The notes under the pieces are model-generated. The model worked only from the letters and a program-made list of their open reading frames with translations, was not told the origin of the DNA and did not search any database. A stretch of DNA of 36,914 nt from assembly GCF_013299175.1 (NCBI RefSeq), contig NZ_JAAFKF010000033.1:1-36914 (forward strand), written 5' to 3'. The DNA is from Sphaerotilus sp. (GTDB taxonomy: Bacteria > Pseudomonadota > Gammaproteobacteria > Burkholderiales > Burkholderiaceae_C). Each line of letters begins with the position of its first letter. Positions within the stretch are counted from its first letter, which is position 1. Below, in pieces: positions 1 through 7,952 of the stretch. A program made the position numbers and the translations under genes.

Positions 1-132
1 GGCCTCCACGGTTCGGCTCCCCGGTCAACGTATCCTTGCGGGCTGCACACATGCCGTGCCTCCTGACCTCCGACTGCAGGCATCACAGCCTGCGCCTCTT
101 CAGTTGATTCTGTCTACACCCACTTACTGACC

Positions 133-1032
133 ATGCAACCTGAAGCTGAAGCGCACCGTTCGGCACCCTGCTGGGCCGACCTGTCAACGCTGGCGCTGGC
201 CGGGGGTGGCAACCGCTGCTGGTGGCAGGCGGGCGCCCTCAGCCACCTGATGGAAGAAGGCTGGGTGCTGCCGACGCAATGGATTGGCACCAGTGCCGGG
301 GCCGCGATCGCGGCGGCCTGCCTGACCACCGGGCCACGGACGGCGCTCGACGCCTGCAAGGCGTTGTACGGCCAGACTGCCAGGATCTTCCACTGGGACA
401 AGCTGTTGCAAGGTCGCTTCGAGTTCGCGCACCAGACCGTCTACCCCGCCTGGCTGGATGCGTTCGTGAACGACGAGACGTTCGGTGTGCTGCGGAAGTC
501 TGGCGCGTCGCTGCGGGTGGCGGTGACGCGGCCGTCGCGCCTGTTGGGACTCGGCGCGAGCGTGTTGCTGGGCACGCTGGCGTATGCCGTGGACAAGCAG
601 GTCTGGCACAGCATCCATCCACGACTCCCCGGCCACCTGGGGTTGCGCCAGGAGTTCATCGACATCTCGCGGTACAGCGATGCCGCCGACGCGCACCGCG
701 TGCTGCTGGCGGCGGCCGCACCACCGCCGATCATGGCGGCGGTCAACGTGCAGGGCGCCTATGCGTTCGACGGCGGCTACACCGACAACGCGCCGATCCC
801 TGAACAGACGCTGGCCCAACGACAAGGCACGCTGGTGATGCTCACGCGGCACTACCCTTCACGGCCACCGCTGTTCCGATTGCGTGAGCGCCTGTACTGG
901 CAGCCCAGTCAGCCCATCCCGGTTTCTACGTGGGACTGCACGGCAAAGACCACGGTGGACCAAGCCTTCCAATTGGGTAGAGTCGATGCCGCCAGCGCCA
1001 CGCAGCTTGGATGGCTGGCGGCGCAGGGCTGA
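133..1032 (+). CDS. Patatin-like phospholipase family protein
   Basis: A 299-residue serine hydrolase of the patatin type, expected to hydrolyse acyl esters of lipids with a Ser-Asp dyad. Visible motifs are the glycine-rich oxyanion loop AGGGNR (residues 23-28), the nucleophile elbow GTSAG (52-56, Ser54) and the DGG box (213-215, Asp213). A hydrophobic stretch around 137-152 could touch a membrane, but there is no signal peptide, so a cytoplasmic or membrane-associated location is likely. The ATG at 133 is the first Met before the conserved core. The gene ends 63 bp before the dehydrogenase on the same strand; that gap holds a pyrimidine-rich repeat. The natural substrate cannot be told from the sequence. 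Confidence 0.9.
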   Translation: MQPEAEAHRSAPCWADLSTLALAGGGNRCWWQAGALSHLMEEGWVLPTQWIGTSAGAAIAAACLTTGPRTALDACKALYGQTARIFHWDKLLQGRFEFAHQTVYPAWLDAFVNDETFGVLRKSGASLRVAVTRPSRLLGLGASVLLGTLAYAVDKQVWHSIHPRLPGHLGLRQEFIDISRYSDAADAHRVLLAAAAPPPIMAAVNVQGAYAFDGGYTDNAPIPEQTLAQRQGTLVMLTRHYPSRPPLFRLRERLYWQPSQPIPVSTWDCTAKTTVDQAFQLGRVDAASATQLGWLAAQG

Positions 1033-1043
1033 TCTCTCTGCCT

Positions 1044-1076
1044 TGTCTTTTGTCTTCCTGTCTTCCTTGTCTTCCT
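1044..1076 (+). repeat. Short imperfect TGTCTTCC tandem tract
   Basis: A pyrimidine-only tract between the patatin and dehydrogenase genes. TGTCTTCC occurs at 1051, 1059 and 1069, preceded by a degenerate TGTCTTT at 1044. It lies about 20 bp upstream of the next start codon and leaves no obvious Shine-Dalgarno sequence there. The length could vary by slippage; a function is not evident. Confidence 0.5.
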
Positions 1077-1095
1077 CTGAACCACGGACGCTCCC

Positions 1096-2160
1096 ATGAA
1101 CAAACGTCACCGCATCGCCGTCATCCCCGGCGACGGCATCGGCAAGGAAGTGATGCCCGAGGGGCTGCGCGCCCTGCAGGCCGCCTCGCAGCGCTTCGGC
1201 TTCGAACTCGACCTGCACCCGATCGAATGGGCCAGTTGCGACTGGTACCAGCAGCACGGCGAGATGATGCCCGCCGACTGGAAGGCGCAGCTCCAGGGCA
1301 TGGACGCGATCCTGTTCGGCGCGGTCGGCTGGCCGGCGACGGTGCCGGACCACGTCTCGCTGTGGGGTTCGCTGCTGAAGTTCCGCCGCGAGTTCGACCA
1401 GTACATCAACCTCCGGCCCGCGCGGCTGTTCGAGGGCGTGCCGTGCCCGCTGGTCGGGCGCCAGGCGGGCGACATCGACATGCTGATCGTGCGCGAGAAC
1501 ACCGAGGGCGAGTACACCAACCTCGGCGGCACGATGTACGCCGGCACCGAGCGCGAGATCGTGATCCAGGAGTCGGTGTTCAGCCGCTTCGGCGCCGACC
1601 GGGTGCTGAAGTACGCCTTCGAGGTGGCCGCGAGCCGCCCGCGCCAGCACCTGACGGTGGCGACCAAGAGCAACGGCATCGCGCTGAGCATGCCGTGGTG
1701 GGACGGCCGCGCCGACGCGATGCACGCGGGTTATCCACAGGTGACGGTGGACAAGCAGCACATCGACATCCTCACCGCCCGCTTCGTGCTGCAGCCGCAA
1801 CGCTTCGACGTGGTGGTGGCGACCAACCTGTTCGGTGACATCCTGAGCGACCTCGGCCCGGCCTGCACCGGCACGATCGGGCTGGCGCCGTCGGCGAACC
1901 TCAACCCGGAGCGGCGCTTCCCGAGCCTGTTCGAGCCGGTGCATGGCTCGGCGCCGGACATCTACGGCCGCAACATCGCCAACCCGGTGGCGATGGTGTG
2001 GTCGGTGGCGCTGATGCTCGATTTCCTCGGGGAACGCGAGGCGCATGACGCGATCGTGCGGGCGATCGAGCAGGTGCTGGTGGACGGGCCGCGCACGCCG
2101 GACCTGGGTGGGGCGGCTTCGACGACGGCATTGGGGGAGGCGCTGGCGGCGCGGGTGTGA
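1096..2160 (+). CDS. Tartrate dehydrogenase / isopropylmalate dehydrogenase family enzyme (TtuC/YeaU type)
   Basis: A 354-residue NAD-dependent beta-decarboxylating dehydrogenase. The N-terminus IAVIPGDGIGKEV (7-19) and the family signature NLFGDILSDLGP with following GTIGLAPSAN (starting near residue 243) place it in the isocitrate/isopropylmalate dehydrogenase superfamily. RENTEGEY and the overall sequence style fit the tartrate dehydrogenase/decarboxylase or D-malate dehydrogenase branch (TtuC, YeaU/DmlA) rather than LeuB, and no leuC/leuD is near. Likely substrates are tartrate or D-malate; this is inferred from the family. The ATG at 1096 starts directly before the conserved Rossmann-like strand. 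It is the last ordinary metabolic gene before the restriction island. Confidence 0.88.
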   Translation: MNKRHRIAVIPGDGIGKEVMPEGLRALQAASQRFGFELDLHPIEWASCDWYQQHGEMMPADWKAQLQGMDAILFGAVGWPATVPDHVSLWGSLLKFRREFDQYINLRPARLFEGVPCPLVGRQAGDIDMLIVRENTEGEYTNLGGTMYAGTEREIVIQESVFSRFGADRVLKYAFEVAASRPRQHLTVATKSNGIALSMPWWDGRADAMHAGYPQVTVDKQHIDILTARFVLQPQRFDVVVATNLFGDILSDLGPACTGTIGLAPSANLNPERRFPSLFEPVHGSAPDIYGRNIANPVAMVWSVALMLDFLGEREAHDAIVRAIEQVLVDGPRTPDLGGAASTTALGEALAARV

Positions 2161-2185
2161 CAGCGCGGGCGTCCGATGGCACAGT

Positions 2186-2222
2186 CTGCCCCCTGACAAT
2201 GCAAAAGCAAACAGGGGGACAG
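2186..2222 (+). promoter_or_regulatory. Predicted hairpin that pairs with the hsdR ribosome-binding site
   Basis: CCCCCTG (2189-2195) is a perfect complement of CAGGGGG (2212-2218), with a 16-nt A-rich loop. The stem extends by CTG/CAG (2186-2188 with 2220-2222) across one bulged A. The 3' arm contains the purine-rich Shine-Dalgarno AGGGGGA, 8 nt before the hsdR ATG at 2228. When folded it would hide the ribosome-binding site. The fold is read from the sequence; the regulatory role is inference. Confidence 0.5.
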
Positions 2223-2227
2223 CGGCG

Positions 2228-4705
2228 ATGGCCCGTCATCACAACGAAGAAGAAACCAGGTTCTGGCGCATCGATCCGGTGTTGCGCGTCAAGGGCTACG
2301 ACGCCTCCTGGAAGCTGCGGCTGGAAACCCCCGCGCCGGTCGAGCCTTCGACCGATGACCTGAAGGGCCGACGCCGCTCCGGCAAGGGCCGCACCGACTA
2401 CTTGTTGTGCATCCACCCTCCCGGCGCGCCTCTGCCGCTGCCGGTCGGCGTGATTGAAGCCAAGGCCGAGAACGCCGACCCGCTCAAGGGGATGCAGCAG
2501 GCCAAGGGCTACTACAGCGGCACGGCAGCCCGCCACACGGTGCGCTATGTGTTCAGCACCAACGGCCACCGCTACGCCGAGTTCGACCGCACCACGCAGC
2601 AGCCCGGCGACGTGCGCCCGCTCGACGAGTTCCCGACCCATGGCGAGCTGACCGACCGCTATGTGCGGGACAGCGGCGTTGATCTGGCTTCGCCCGGCGC
2701 TGCCATCCTGTTCCAGCCCGACAGCCCCGCCTTCGACCGGCCGCGCTACTACCAGGACGCCGCGATCCGGTCTGCGTTCGAGAAGATCCTGCGCAGCGAG
2801 CAGGCGGGCGAGCCGGCGCGGGTGCTGATGAGCCTCGCCACCGGGGCGGGCAAGACGGTGATCGCCGCGAACCTGCTGTGGCGGCTGCACGAGGCCGGGC
2901 GGTTGGCCAAGCCGGCGCTGTTCCTGTGCGACCGCGACGAGTTGCGCGAGCAGGCGATGGACAAGCTCGGCCGGGCGTTTCCGAAGGGCAGCGTGCGGGC
3001 GGTGCGCACCGAGCAGGGCGACAACGCCGCCCGCAACGCCCGCGTCCACATCGCCACCTACCAGACGCTCGGCATCGACGGCGAGCCGGGCAACGACGGC
3101 GCGCCGGGGGCCGACAGCTTCCTGAGCCGCCACTACGGCGAGAACGCCTTTTCGGTCATCGTCATCGACGAGTGCCACCGCTCGGCCTGGGGGCGCTGGT
3201 CGGAGGTGCTGCGGCGCAATCCGCAGGCGATCCAGATCGGCCTGACCGCCACGCCGCGCCAGTTGCGGGCACCGCGTCAGCACGGGCCGCAGGCGCCGGC
3301 CATTGCCGACGCCACGGCCGAGGACGAGCGCATCACCGCGAACAACCTCGCCTATTTCGGGGCGCCGGTCTACGAGTACACGCTGATCCAGGCGCAGGAG
3401 GATGGCTACCTCTCGGCCTGCGAGATCGTGCGGCTGAAACCTTCGATCGACGGACGCATCTTCACCCGCGAGGAGATCGAGGCGATCGGCGTGACCGACG
3501 TGCGCACCGGGCAGACGCTGCCGATCGAGGAACTCCAGGCCCAGTACGGCGCACGCCAGTTCGACGACGACCTGATCCTGCCCGAGCGCATCGAGGCGAT
3601 GTGTGCCGACCTGTTTGCGCGGCTGTGTGCCTGCGGCGGGCCGGAGCAGAAGGCCATCATCTTCTGCACCCGTGACCTGCACGCCGACCGCGTGGCCCTG
3701 CAGATGCAGCGGCTGTACGCCGACTGGTGCGCGCAGCAGGGGCGGGCGCCGAAAGAGCACTACGCCTTCAAATGCACGGCCAGCGGTGGCGCCGAGTTGC
3801 TGGAGCCGATGCGCGGCTCGGGCGAGCGGTGTTTCATCGCCTGCACGGTCGATCTGCTGGCGACCGGGGTGGACATCGAGCGGCTCAACGCGGTGGTGTT
3901 CTTCCGCTCGCTGGCGTCGGGCATCCTGTTCTATCAGATGGTCGGGCGTGGCACGCGGCTGCACGAGCCGACCCGCAAGTTCAAGTTCTGGCTCTATGAC
4001 TACACCGGCGTGACCGACCTGTTCGGCACCGAGTTCCTGACGGTGGCACGCAAGCCTCGTGTGCGTCTGGGCGGGGATGGCGATGGGGACGACGACGAGA
4101 CAGACGACGACCGCAATGGGCCGCCGCTGCCTGAACTGCGCACGGAAGAAGGGATCACGGTCGATCAGGTCGGGCGTTTCATCCTGCAAGCGCGTGAGGT
4201 GGACGGCGTGATGCGTGACGTGAAGGTGCCGCTGGACGAGTACCGACAGGGCATGGTCGAGCGGGTGCTGAAGGAGGCGGCGACGCTGCAGGAGTTCCGT
4301 GGCCTGTGGGTCGAGGCACGGCGGCGGCGGGCGCTGATCGACCACCTGCTGGGGGCGCATTACTCGCCCGAGACGGTGCGCGAACTGACCGGCATGAAGG
4401 CGTTCGACACCTTCGACCTGTTCGCCCACCACGGCTACCGGGCGCCGGCACTGCAGCAGACCGAGCGGGCGCAGGCGTTCCTCAGTGCGCAGGCACCGTG
4501 GTTCGCGTCGATGGACGAAAAGTCCGCGATCGTGCTGCGCGGCTTCGGCCACCAGTTCGCGGCGGGCGGCACGCTGGCGCTGGAGTCGTCCGAGCTGTGG
4601 AACGTCCCGGAAATCAAGCGCGCTGGCGGCTTGGCGGCGCTGAAGCCGCTGGGGCGGGCGGCGGAGGTGGTGATGGATGTGAAGATGAGGTTGTTTGGGG
4701 TATGA
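2228..4705 (+). CDS. hsdR: Type I restriction enzyme, R (endonuclease/translocase) subunit, locus 1
   Basis: An 825-residue HsdR of the shorter EcoEI-like class. It carries the nuclease and ATP-driven DNA translocase of a type I restriction complex. The PD-(D/E)xK nuclease is visible as Asp57 in RTDY and Glu77-Ala-Lys79 in VIEAKAE. The motor shows Walker A TGAGKT, motif II DECHRS, GLTATP and late SF2 motifs around ATGVDIERL and QMVGRGTR. The ATG at 2228 is chosen because AGGGGGA lies 8 nt upstream and the RHHNEEETRFWRIDPVLR start is family-like; the frame stays open further upstream. Its stop overlaps the hsdS start by 4 nt (ATGA), so the two are probably translationally coupled. hsdM is 3.9 kb away. 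Confidence 0.95.
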   Translation: MARHHNEEETRFWRIDPVLRVKGYDASWKLRLETPAPVEPSTDDLKGRRRSGKGRTDYLLCIHPPGAPLPLPVGVIEAKAENADPLKGMQQAKGYYSGTAARHTVRYVFSTNGHRYAEFDRTTQQPGDVRPLDEFPTHGELTDRYVRDSGVDLASPGAAILFQPDSPAFDRPRYYQDAAIRSAFEKILRSEQAGEPARVLMSLATGAGKTVIAANLLWRLHEAGRLAKPALFLCDRDELREQAMDKLGRAFPKGSVRAVRTEQGDNAARNARVHIATYQTLGIDGEPGNDGAPGADSFLSRHYGENAFSVIVIDECHRSAWGRWSEVLRRNPQAIQIGLTATPRQLRAPRQHGPQAPAIADATAEDERITANNLAYFGAPVYEYTLIQAQEDGYLSACEIVRLKPSIDGRIFTREEIEAIGVTDVRTGQTLPIEELQAQYGARQFDDDLILPERIEAMCADLFARLCACGGPEQKAIIFCTRDLHADRVALQMQRLYADWCAQQGRAPKEHYAFKCTASGGAELLEPMRGSGERCFIACTVDLLATGVDIERLNAVVFFRSLASGILFYQMVGRGTRLHEPTRKFKFWLYDYTGVTDLFGTEFLTVARKPRVRLGGDGDGDDDETDDDRNGPPLPELRTEEGITVDQVGRFILQAREVDGVMRDVKVPLDEYRQGMVERVLKEAATLQEFRGLWVEARRRRALIDHLLGAHYSPETVRELTGMKAFDTFDLFAHHGYRAPALQQTERAQAFLSAQAPWFASMDEKSAIVLRGFGHQFAAGGTLALESSELWNVPEIKRAGGLAALKPLGRAAEVVMDVKMRLFGV

Positions 4706-5934
4706 GTGTGGAAATCATGAAGCTGGGTGCTGTGGCCGACATCAATCCGCGCCGAATATCGGCTGCACTCAATGACACGGATGACGTCAGCTTTGTCCCA
4801 ATGAGCGCGGTCAGCGAAGTGACCGGCACGATCGAAGCGGCAGTTGCCAAACCGTTTGGCGACGTCAAGAAGGGATACACCTGCTTTTCGGATGGAGACA
4901 TCCTGTTCGCCAAGGTGTCTCCTTGCATGCAGAACGGCAAGCACGCCATCGCATGGGATCTGATCAATGGAGTGGGTTTTGGATCGACAGAGTTTCATGT
5001 GATCCGCCCTGGGCCACTGGTCTTGGCGGAGTGGATTCATTACTTCCTGCGGCGGCAAGACACGCTGCAGGCAGCGATAAAAACCTTCAATGGCGCCGTT
5101 GGTCTCCAGCGCGTTCCATCCGATTTTCTGGAGTCGCTGGAAATTCCTGTGCCGTCCTTGGACGTTCAACGAAATCAAGTCGATCTGTTGCGGCGGCAGC
5201 TTGCGGCGGTTGAAGAGGCGCGGCAGGCGGCGCAGGCGCAGGTGAAGGACGCTGACGCGCTGAAGGCCGCGCTGTATCGATGTGCTTTTCAGGGCGTGGT
5301 GCCTGTCGCACTGCCGCTCGACTTGGAAGACGCTCCGGCGGGCTGGTGCTGGACCAAGCTGGCCGATCTGGCCCGACTGGAAAGCGGCCACACGCCGAGT
5401 CGGGCACGGCCGGATTGGTGGGGCGGGGATATTTCGTGGCTGTCGCTGACGGAAATCCGGGCGCTGGACGGGCAGTGGGTGAAGTCCACCGAGATTCGCA
5501 CCAACGAGGCGGGGATTGCCAATTCCTCGGCCCGCATCCTGCCGCGTGGCACGGTCTGCTTTTCCCGCACAGCCTCCGTCGGCTTCGTTGCACTCATGGC
5601 CGAGCCGATGGCGACCAGCCAGGACTTCGCCAACTGGGTTTGCGGCGATGATCTCGATCCTGAGTTCCTGATGTACGCCCTGATTCGTGCCCGAACCGAA
5701 TTGCGGGCACTCGCCACCGGTGCGACGCACAAGACAATCTACATGCCAATGCTGGGATCGTTTCACCTGTGCCTGCCTGACCGTGCAACGCAAGGCGCGA
5801 TCGTCCGAGCACTGAAGGCGCAACTTGCCGCCGCAGAAGAAGCGCGGCAGGCGGCGCAAGCACAGTTGGACGAGATCAAGCGGCTGCCGGGTCGGCTGCT
5901 GGCGCAGGCATTTGATTCAAACCACCCGCAGTGA
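4702..5934 (+). CDS. hsdS: Type I restriction enzyme, S (specificity) subunit, locus 1
   Basis: A 410-residue HsdS that gives the complex its DNA target. It has two target-recognition domains, roughly residues 1-160 and 205-370, each followed by a helical spacer. The two spacers are near-repeats (QLAAVEEARQAAQAQ near 166 and QLAAAEEARQAAQAQ near 374). The first recognition domain is noticeably AT-richer than the second, as expected for exchanged half-domains. It starts at the ATGA overlap with hsdR. Its last 18 bp overlap the 3' end of the convergent XRE-ImmA gene. No hsdM follows directly; the likely partner starts at 8586. Confidence 0.93.
   Translation: MSVEIMKLGAVADINPRRISAALNDTDDVSFVPMSAVSEVTGTIEAAVAKPFGDVKKGYTCFSDGDILFAKVSPCMQNGKHAIAWDLINGVGFGSTEFHVIRPGPLVLAEWIHYFLRRQDTLQAAIKTFNGAVGLQRVPSDFLESLEIPVPSLDVQRNQVDLLRRQLAAVEEARQAAQAQVKDADALKAALYRCAFQGVVPVALPLDLEDAPAGWCWTKLADLARLESGHTPSRARPDWWGGDISWLSLTEIRALDGQWVKSTEIRTNEAGIANSSARILPRGTVCFSRTASVGFVALMAEPMATSQDFANWVCGDDLDPEFLMYALIRARTELRALATGATHKTIYMPMLGSFHLCLPDRATQGAIVRALKAQLAAAEEARQAAQAQLDEIKRLPGRLLAQAFDSNHPQ
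5197..5244 (+). repeat. hsdS locus 1 internal repeat, copy 1 (spacer helix)
   Basis: Encodes the central helix of HsdS. It matches 5821-5868 at 39 of 48 bases in direct orientation, including 17 identical bases (5218-5234 with 5842-5858). Such repeats are known sites of half-domain exchange in type I specificity genes. Confidence 0.75.
5821..5868 (+). repeat. hsdS locus 1 internal repeat, copy 2 (C-terminal helix)
   Basis: The second copy of the spacer-helix repeat, in the same orientation and reading frame as 5197-5244. It encodes QLAAAEEARQAAQAQL, which packs against the central helix in HsdS proteins and fixes the distance between the two recognition domains. Confidence 0.75.
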
Positions 5935-7032
5935 TGGACGTTCCCGAGAGGGCCTATCTAAAGACTCCGCAAGGTTATTGGTCTGACTTGACAAGCCTGT
6001 AATAGCCAAGCTGAAAGTGAGGTTCTCGAGATCTTCCGAGTAAATATTGAGGTCTCGCGCAATGTCGGCCAAACGGATGCCTTCTGCTCGTAATTTTTCA
6101 AGAACTTTTGCCAATAGCTGGGAAAACTCTGGCCTCATCGGCTCAGGTTCTTGAGTCCGATACCCACTCTTAGCGATATCGATACACAAGCTGCGATATG
6201 TCCACTCCGTGAACAGGCCGAGTTGATTCATGCGGAACGCCAAGGCCGCGACTGATACACCCCAAGTTTTTTTTAATTCCATAAGTGTTTTTATGGAAAC
6301 AAATCTTGGTTTGGAGGCAATGATATTGTTGCTTGGCATCAAAAATGCCGAGGCAAAGGCTTGAGCATCTTTTTCCATTTTTTGAGTATGCTCACCGCCG
6401 TGCAGCATGGAATGCCTGTCGCACACCAAATGCTTTAACTCATGTGCGGCATCAAATCGACTATGCTCAGCAGACTTGAAGGTATTCAAGAACACAAAAG
6501 GCTTGCCACCATTCCATACACTGTAGGCATCGACTTCCTTGGCATCAATGGCGAGAGAGAAGACCCGGATACCCTTGGATTCGAGTAGATGAATTATGTT
6601 TTGAATGGGGGATTCCCCAAGGCCCCAAATCCTGCGTAATGTCTCGGCAGCGATTTCTGGAGGAAGATCACTCAAGTCTGGCAAATCAGCAGTCGGCAAA
6701 CTAAACCGCTCTTCCATCCACTCATTAAACAGAAATGCGATGGAGCCTGCGGTTAATGCGCTATTTTTCAGTGCGCCGGACATTTTCGACATGGAGCGGA
6801 AGCTCGCTGCGTGATCACCTATGATTGGTAAATCATCGCCATAAAAGAATACCACAGGAAATTTGAGTAGTTCGGCAATTTTTTCTAGATTTGCCGGTCC
6901 GGGAGAATACTCCCCCGACTCGTACCCTTGAATCGCCCGACTATCGACCCCCAGAGCTTTAGCCAGTCGGGTTTTGGTCCATTGGCGCCTTACTCTTGAA
7001 AATTCAATTCTCTTGGGGTTTACGATAGTCAT
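5917..7032 (-). CDS. XRE-type helix-turn-helix protein fused to an ImmA/IrrE metallopeptidase
   Basis: A 371-residue fusion. Residues 8-62 form an XRE helix-turn-helix (TKTRLAKALGVDSRAIQGYESG). The centre is an ImmA/IrrE (DUF955) zinc peptidase with H197-ELK-H201 and a likely third ligand Glu220 in EKDAQAFASAFLMP. Such proteins sense stress and cleave a partner repressor or regulate their own operon (family knowledge). The ATG at 7032 has an upstream AAAGGTGAC, 13 nt after the stop of the 225-residue gene, so the two form an operon. The DNA is clearly AT-richer than the flanking hsd genes and lies on the opposite strand, which points to a separate acquisition. Its 3' end overlaps hsdS by 18 bp. 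Confidence 0.9.
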   Translation of the reverse strand: MTIVNPKRIEFSRVRRQWTKTRLAKALGVDSRAIQGYESGEYSPGPANLEKIAELLKFPVVFFYGDDLPIIGDHAASFRSMSKMSGALKNSALTAGSIAFLFNEWMEERFSLPTADLPDLSDLPPEIAAETLRRIWGLGESPIQNIIHLLESKGIRVFSLAIDAKEVDAYSVWNGGKPFVFLNTFKSAEHSRFDAAHELKHLVCDRHSMLHGGEHTQKMEKDAQAFASAFLMPSNNIIASKPRFVSIKTLMELKKTWGVSVAALAFRMNQLGLFTEWTYRSLCIDIAKSGYRTQEPEPMRPEFSQLLAKVLEKLRAEGIRLADIARDLNIYSEDLENLTFSLAITGLSSQTNNLAESLDRPSRERPSLRVV

Positions 7033-7045
7033 GTGTCACCTTTAT

Positions 7046-7723
7046 TTATCCTGTCTTGCGCTCCACGGATACATCGATCGGCGCTTGCGGCACGTCTGCG
7101 ATATTAACATTAACCGGCCCATCAGACAAGGTTTCAAGTATTATTCTGTCGCTCCAAGCAATAATTTTTTTGCCTTTGAATGCGGATGGGCGAGACAGCT
7201 CTGCACGAATGGTCACGCCACCTTGTTGTTCATCCACATGATAAAGAAAAACCCATATTTGAGTGCCAGAAGGCGGGCGTTTTAATTCGTGCAATGCGCG
7301 TGATTCAAACAAATCGTACTGATTGTTCTGCTGTATGGCTGCATCGAGAACAGGGCCTTTGTCGGCTTGATTCTTCGGTTGACCATGCTTTTTTCCTGTG
7401 TCTTTGCATCCAGTCATCATCAGGATGGCAATCGACTTGTCAGGAGACACAATCATTGGGCAGTTGTTGTTATCTTTTGAAAGCCATGCTCTGAGCGTCA
7501 GAATGGTTCTGAGCGCATGGACCAAGCTGTGCCAATGCAGAGTGCCGGCAGCGGTCGGGGCATGGAGTCGCGTGACTTCTTTGCGTGCTCGAAGCCCGGA
7601 CCCACTGGCCTCCAGGAAGATCAACTGATCAAGGGCTGGGTCTAACGCCCAGAGGCGGGCCTGAGCCTCGGAGGGATCACTGATGACTTGAGCCGGGCGC
7701 GGAGAGGGTTCTATGTCGAACAA
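7046..7723 (-). CDS. Unrecognised 225-residue protein, operon partner of XRE-ImmA
   Basis: I do not recognise a family. The protein has no signal peptide and no convincing membrane segment. An N-terminal half containing WALDPALDQLIFLEASGSG and HSLVHALRTILTLRAWL looks helical; a Lys/Gln-rich linker follows (around 110-125), then a probably beta-rich C-terminus (GTQIWVFLYHVDEQ, VTIRAELSRP, KKIIAWSDRIILETL). The in-frame start is TTG 7723 with a weak GGA upstream; no ATG is available. It precedes XRE-ImmA by 13 nt and shares its low GC. By analogy with other XRE-ImmA pairs it could be the effector or the proteolytic target, but nothing in the sequence proves this. Confidence 0.7.
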   Translation of the reverse strand: MFDIEPSPRPAQVISDPSEAQARLWALDPALDQLIFLEASGSGLRARKEVTRLHAPTAAGTLHWHSLVHALRTILTLRAWLSKDNNNCPMIVSPDKSIAILMMTGCKDTGKKHGQPKNQADKGPVLDAAIQQNNQYDLFESRALHELKRPPSGTQIWVFLYHVDEQQGGVTIRAELSRPSAFKGKKIIAWSDRIILETLSDGPVNVNIADVPQAPIDVSVERKTG

Positions 7724-7800
7724 GATCGTTCCAGAAGTGTACGAACTTCCGATTGTGCCACCTCAACATGAGGAATGAAAAGCGGAAGTTGTGCTGGCAT
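7711..7800 (-). CDS. Possible 29-residue leader peptide, or displaced N-terminus of the 225-residue protein
   Basis: A short frame starting ATG at 7800 (MPAQLPLFIPHVEVAQSEVR...) that ends 13 nt inside the 225-residue gene in another frame. It could be a leader coupled to the TTG start at 7723. Alternatively it is the true N-terminus separated by a frameshift, because the 225-residue frame is open for 13 codons before its TTG. It has no strong ribosome-binding site. Low confidence. Confidence 0.25.
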   Translation of the reverse strand: MPAQLPLFIPHVEVAQSEVRTLLERSCST

Positions 7801-7812
7801 GCTTTGACGCTT

Positions 7813-7836
7813 CACCGGTGCGAGAACGCATCGGTG
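7813..7836. promoter_or_regulatory. Inverted repeat, candidate operator upstream of the XRE-ImmA operon
   Basis: CACCGGTGCG (7813-7822), spacer AGAA, CGCATCGGTG (7827-7836). The arms match at 9 of 10 positions, the tenth being a G-T pair. It lies about 90 bp upstream of the TTG start of the XRE-ImmA operon and about 117 bp before the divergent MNT gene, a position suited to an XRE operator serving both. A role in RNA folding is also possible. Confidence 0.4.
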
Positions 7837-7952
7837 CTGCCTGTCAGGACTGGCGATGCGACTGCATGACGCAGGTCCATCCACGGCTGCTGCGCCTCTA
7901 GCGTCTAGTGAGGCAAACTTGCCGACAAATGACAGATCGCTCTGGAGCCTTG

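Noticed and set aside
1..132. A partial gene or tRNA at the left edge
   Set aside because: No frame with protein character and no cloverleaf could be read in these 132 bases.
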